From Branchiostoma floridae (taxonomy: Eukaryota > Chordata > Leptocardii > Amphioxiformes > Branchiostomatidae): a stretch of 64,000 nucleotides of DNA. The notes under the pieces are model-generated. The model ran no database searches. It was not told the origin of the DNA and worked only from the letters and a program-made list of their open reading frames with translations. Position 1 is the first letter of the stretch, and each line of letters starts with the position of its first letter. A program made the translations under genes and the position numbers. This document shows positions 59,682-64,000 of this stretch, in pieces. The stretch is from contig NC_049981.1 of assembly GCF_000003815.2 (NCBI RefSeq), forward strand, positions 18,649,041-18,713,040, in the 5' to 3' direction.

Positions 59682-62262
59682 AGTTAACACTCAATTTCAG
59701 TGCTGATGATCCTGAACTCTATTGAGGAAATCCAATCATTATATGCCATTTGCACACACCCAGTCAGCCATTCTTTAGCCTGGCCTGGCCAGTTTATTCC
59801 TCTGTTTATAGCAACATGACATGAAATTTGTTACCATGCCAATCAATTCTTGCGGCATTTCAGATGACAAGTTATGTGAATTCAATTCATTTTCTAAAAT
59901 TGGAAAATTAAAATTTTCCTTAGCAAAATGTACTTATTCTGGATCAAGTATACACAACTTTCATGTTCGAAAGCCAGCTAGCTTAGAACTCCTTGTATTA
60001 AATCTAATGCATCATCTTGGCACAGGTTACCATATGTACCATTCAGATGATCACAGGTATACACGTCAGTAAATGTGCAGTTGTAGGATGGCAGTAAGGC
60101 TCAATCAGTGGAGTAATGCCTACTCCCGTGCTCTAATCAGACCTCCACAATGATCACGGCTTGTTTCTGAGCTCATCCCTCACCCAATGGGGCACCAATC
60201 AGAAGCAGGTCTCCGCAGAAGTCCCTGTATTATCTCCACCAAGCAGAAATAAGCTTGTTCAATGCAGTCCAATTGGAGGAGTCTTCTGGGCGCTTTGTGC
60301 AATGATGCTGGTGTTAACACGCAATTTATGCCATAATGGCAGTAACCTCGTCGAGGTGGTTGACTGATTGCGCGTGGTTCGCACACTGCCACCCAACTGT
60401 GGTGATGGTGGAACAAATCGTTCAGGGACTCAAACCTCTCCGTAGGTGCGTGCCATGGTGGAAGCATCCTGTCATCATTTCTCCTGCTCTTCCAGTGTAA
60501 AAAAAGAAAAAAAAAAGAAGTAGAGTACTACAATGTATAAGCATAGTGATTTTTTCAGGGTTGGGCCTTTGACAACTACATGAAACTATGTAAAAGATCA
60601 ACAAAGTGCAGTGAGCAACTCTTCAATATAGGGTATCATTATTTACCATTGTCCATAACAATGGGGCGACTTTACTTCGATAACATTATCTTGATATGCC
60701 CTGCTGCTTGGCCACCTGGATCAAAGTCCGTAGATTCGTTGGAGTTTGATTCTAGCAGTGTCAGTTTGGACATGTTTTAATTTTAAGGGATTGCATTCAT
60801 AAGTCTGGATGGGGACTTGGAGTCGGTGACCCCTTGTACGAGGGAGCTTCAGGCTTAAGCCTCAAGTGTCAACCCTCTGTACATACAGTTCAAAATAACC
60901 CAACACACTTATCAAGAAGAGTTGTGGTAACCCTGTATGCTTGGCAAGCTTTTGCAAAGCCGCATTTCACTACTAGCTAGCTAAAAGCATTGTGCTTCAT
61001 CTTAAGTCTGGGGTTCAACTTCTTCACCTTACCTTACTGTGGGTATCTTACACAATGTTCAGATATAGGTCTGCAAGCAGCCAGCATATTACATCCCATC
61101 TTTGATATCCCCTGTTCCAGAAGGCTGTTAACACCCAATTTACGATTTGATGAGGCTGTAGTCTTTGGAGGGGAGGACATGATTGGTTTGGGTTAGCAAC
61201 AGACTGCCTCCCACCGTGTGATAAACCACGGAGAGTGAGCCATGACGAAGACAACACCGACCACGGAATCACAAGTCCTGCACCCTTCCTTCACTCACAA
61301 GGGTCTCCTGTGGGCTGGCTAACCTGCGCTGGGCCGCATCCTTCCACAGTCCATGAATTTGAATCTTTAAGACTAACTGAAGTGTCTCCTTGATCCCATG
61401 GCCAATCCTGTGATCCCTGCTGATCCAAAAATGTTAACACTCAATTTACGATTTGATTCATCTGTTGTCCGGAGAGTGGAGGATGACGGTTTGGACTCAG
61501 TCAATACTACTGAGGTGTTCATGTTGCTAGAACAAGTTATTTCCTTAAGCAAATTTTTTCAACCTCTTCTCTGTTGCCTCTTCCCATAACCCTTGCAAAT
61601 TTGGTGCTGAGCAGTTATCTCAGCTGGGATGAGGTTGAAATCAAAGTCAAAAAGCTGTATGACATATTTTCTCTTGGTGTAAATGATTATATACATCCTC
61701 TCTCTGTCTTTGTCTTTGTTCTTCTTCACTAACTTTAAAGCTGTGTAGCTGTCCTGTTATTGATGCCTACTCTATCAAGGGTAACTAAGAATTTGGTTTG
61801 TCACAATACTGCTATTGAAAGTGATCTCTTCCCTTGTTTGAACAAAAGTTTACTTATGAATCATGTTAATGTTTCTACCAACAATGATGAACTTTCCGTC
61901 CACAGGTCTTTACCAGACTGACGCTATGGGGAGAATATTTGCCAGGGGAGTTTGGCCATCATAGCATAACATTCGCCTTCTGAGAAGGAACTGTGCAATT
62001 ATGCACCCTATTTTTGCCGAATTCTTCTACACATACCCTTGTAGAAAGGCCTGGTGAAGGCTAATGAAGACCCGCAAATGCATTTTGGTTGGCCCAAGAA
62101 CTTGCCCACTACTTTTGTACATGGAGTCAATTAGCGTGCAGGACTCCCTTGATGAAATGAACCCAATCCATCCTACACCTCTCAGCCCATCCACAGTTAA
62201 CACCCAATTTACAGCTTGATGAGCCTGTTGTCTTCAGAGGAAATGAAGTGATTGCCTGTGGT
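59682..62262 (+). repeat. Cluster of five TTAACACNCAATTT repeats
   Basis: Copies start at about 59,682, 60,312, 61,126, 61,432 and 62,195. The three best (61,126, 61,432 and 62,195) share about 60 bases. In one frame they encode LTPNLRFDEAVVFGGED, LTLNLRFDSSVVRRVED and LTPNLQLDEPVVFRGNE. The other two match only the core. No splice-bounded exon or complete frame joins them, so I list them as repeats and not as a gene. Confidence 0.6.
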
Positions 62263-62417
62263 TTAAAGATCCATGTAGCAGTAAAGAACCTTGGAAAATT
62301 AAAGAACTGTAAAAGTTCACCGTGGGGAGCTGGTGGAACTTCTCGCCTTATGACTTTGCAAGTTATTACTTTATTACTGGTACCTTCACTGAGAAGGTTA
62401 TGTTCTTGGTACTGCTG

Positions 62418-62575
62418 TATGTGGTTAAAGAGCATAACTCAAGAAGCTATGGATGGATTGTCATGAAATTTGTTATGTGGTTAGGTCTGGTCCTATTGAG
62501 GAAATATGATTAGATTTGGGGCCTTCTAGCAGTTTTCCTTGGTACCGCAGTGGAGCATTTTTTTGTATCTCGCAA
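62418..62575 (+). repeat. Dispersed repeat, copy 3 (TATGTGGTT...AACTCAAG family)
   Basis: TATGTGGTTAAAGAGCATAA, then CTCAAGAAGCTATGG, GTCATGAAATTTG, TTGGGGCC and TCCTTGGTACCGCAG. This is the longest and cleanest of the three copies. Confidence 0.65.
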
Positions 62576-63173
62576 TCTCATATTGGATAAAAAGGGATGG
62601 AATTGAACAGAGGCAGTGGTACCTTAGGTCATCTATCTGTTAGCTGTCACATCAATATCAATATAGGGAGTCAAAACATAGCTACTGCCAATGGCAGGAA
62701 GGGAGGGTGATATATTGCAAGACCTTCAAAACATGTGCTTGTAAAATGGCCTGTGTTCCAGTTGGTGCACTGGGTCCCCCAGGTTTCAGAGTGCTAGGTT
62801 TCTTTTATATCTCTGTCGTAGGAATATGCCAGTTGAATGCCTGTTGAAAACTCAAGTTGCATTTAATGATAGAAATCGAAACACACGATTTCATAAACAC
62901 TCTTCAGAAATATCAAAGTTAGTGGTCACAGACCCTTTAATTAGATATGGATATTTCATACATGTACATTATATTCAATTTCGTGTAACAGCATTGGGTA
63001 TAAAATGGTCCTCTACTCAGCTTGAAATGTTCTAGCTTACCTGAGTAGCACAATGACATTGGTGCTATCCGGGTACATCTGAATTGTGCATATTTCACTG
63101 TGCTTTTTCAAAGACATTCTGTATTACGTACAGACAGACTAATGATAACTGATCCTTTTGTTTCCTCTTACAG

Positions 63174-64000
63174 AATACTGGAGAGCTGGAGGGAAGTGAT
63201 GTCTCCTGATGCACGCAGGAAGGAAAGCTGTCACTTGTACATAGAGCCTTGGTGGTGGGTTAGCCATATCCTTCTGTAATCATTACTTCTGTACATGTAC
63301 AGTAATCAGGACTTATACAGGTTATGATCATTAAGTTCTGAGAATAATTTGCTAAGAGCAGAGCTTCAATCCAGTCTTAATAGTTGTGCTAATAAGCATT
63401 TAGCAGAACCATCTTAAAGATATTTGCTGAAGATGACAGTTAACATGTATGTTATGTATGAAGTTTTAATACAGTGTCATCCACTTCTATTATTCAGTGT
63501 GAACAAAATTTAAAAAGCATGTTGTTAAGCCCAGGTTTAGCTTCTTTAGTCAGTTTGTCACATATAAAGAAAAAGTTTTGTTGAAAAATTCAAAGTACAT
63601 AGTGGAAGAGTAGCTTGTATACCCTTGTATGATTTAATTTTAGATTATGAAGGCTGTATTGGTCAGTAATTCATGTACACTACACTTATTGTGTGAGATT
63701 GTGCATCTAGTCTAATATAAATGTATTTGCGCATAAAACTAATTCAAGTCAAGAACCAGGGATTTTCTTAGATTTTTCATTACTAACAGTGGTAAAACTA
63801 AAAGCAATCATTATAATAACTACTGTGTATAAGTTGTGAAGCGAAGGTGAAGACAAATAGAGATGAAAAACAATTCAGTTCATTCAGATGGCCTCCACTG
63901 GAAGGAGCATTCGTGCTAATTACGGAATTAAGCCTGTACAATGTAAATAACGTCTACATTAAGATAACCTTCTGTCAGCCGTCCTATCATCATGTTACTA
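63174..64000 (+). other. Possible spliced 3' UTR exon of MELK (acceptor only), otherwise non-coding
   Basis: A strong acceptor (TTTGTTTCCTCTTACAG) ends at 63,173. It could pair with the donor-like site 54,444 just after the MELK stop. The sequence after it has no open frame that I recognise and no AATAAA before the window ends. It may equally belong to another transcript or be a chance site. Confidence 0.3.

Larger units (their letters stand above)
54733..63173. other. Downstream of the MELK stop codon: intergenic or 3' UTR intron, repeat-rich
   Basis: No protein-coding exon was recognised on either strand. Dispersed repeats are at 56,863-57,015, 62,418-62,575 and the TTAACAC-CAATTTA group (59.7-62.3 kb). 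The stretch 58,060-58,340 is unique-looking and might be regulatory. Confidence 0.45.

Overview
The window is animal (metazoan) genomic DNA. It carries two genes with many introns and good GT-AG splice sites, plus a third, serine/arginine-rich gene made mostly of one giant exon. The first two are clear animal orthologues: deoxyribonuclease II and maternal embryonic leucine zipper kinase (MELK). Moderate intron sizes, frequent miniature inverted-repeat elements and tRNA-like SINEs suggest an invertebrate deuterostome, most likely an amphioxus (Branchiostoma). That species call is inference, not something the sequence proves.

Layout: 1-13.7 kb has no gene I can support, only miniature DNA elements and fold-back repeats. 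13,731-19,342 (+) is an eight-exon DNase II gene, whose last intron is largely filled by a roughly 1.7 kb minisatellite. 20,997-26,887 (-) is a six-exon gene for a 1,082-residue nuclear RS-type protein I cannot name. 26.9-27.3 kb is a short divergent promoter region shared by that gene and MELK. It holds an inverted CCAAT box, a perfect CRE and a CHR-like TTTGAA. 29,384-54,431 (+) is the MELK coding region, 18 coding exons, with kinase, UBA-like and KA1 parts. Its last intron is 13.4 kb. 54.4-64 kb contains repeats and possibly a spliced 3' UTR exon of MELK at 63,174.

Main oddities: (1) DNase II keeps the first HxK catalytic motif, but the second catalytic histidine is encoded as lysine. (2) The first coding exon of MELK is one base out of frame with the rest of an otherwise perfectly phased model. 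(3) MELK has an extra symmetric exon that looks like a diverged duplicate of the segment before KA1. (4) The RS-protein gene appears to use a GC-AG intron. (5) A 1.6 kb terminal-inverted-repeat element with a TTA target duplication sits inside a tRNA-derived SINE in a MELK intron. (6) Several small palindromic or terminal-repeat families recur across the window.

The three genes do not form a pathway. The RS-protein and MELK genes are linked by a head-to-head promoter. All exon coordinates were read by hand from splice sites, reading phase and protein similarity recalled from family knowledge. No alignment or transcript data were available.
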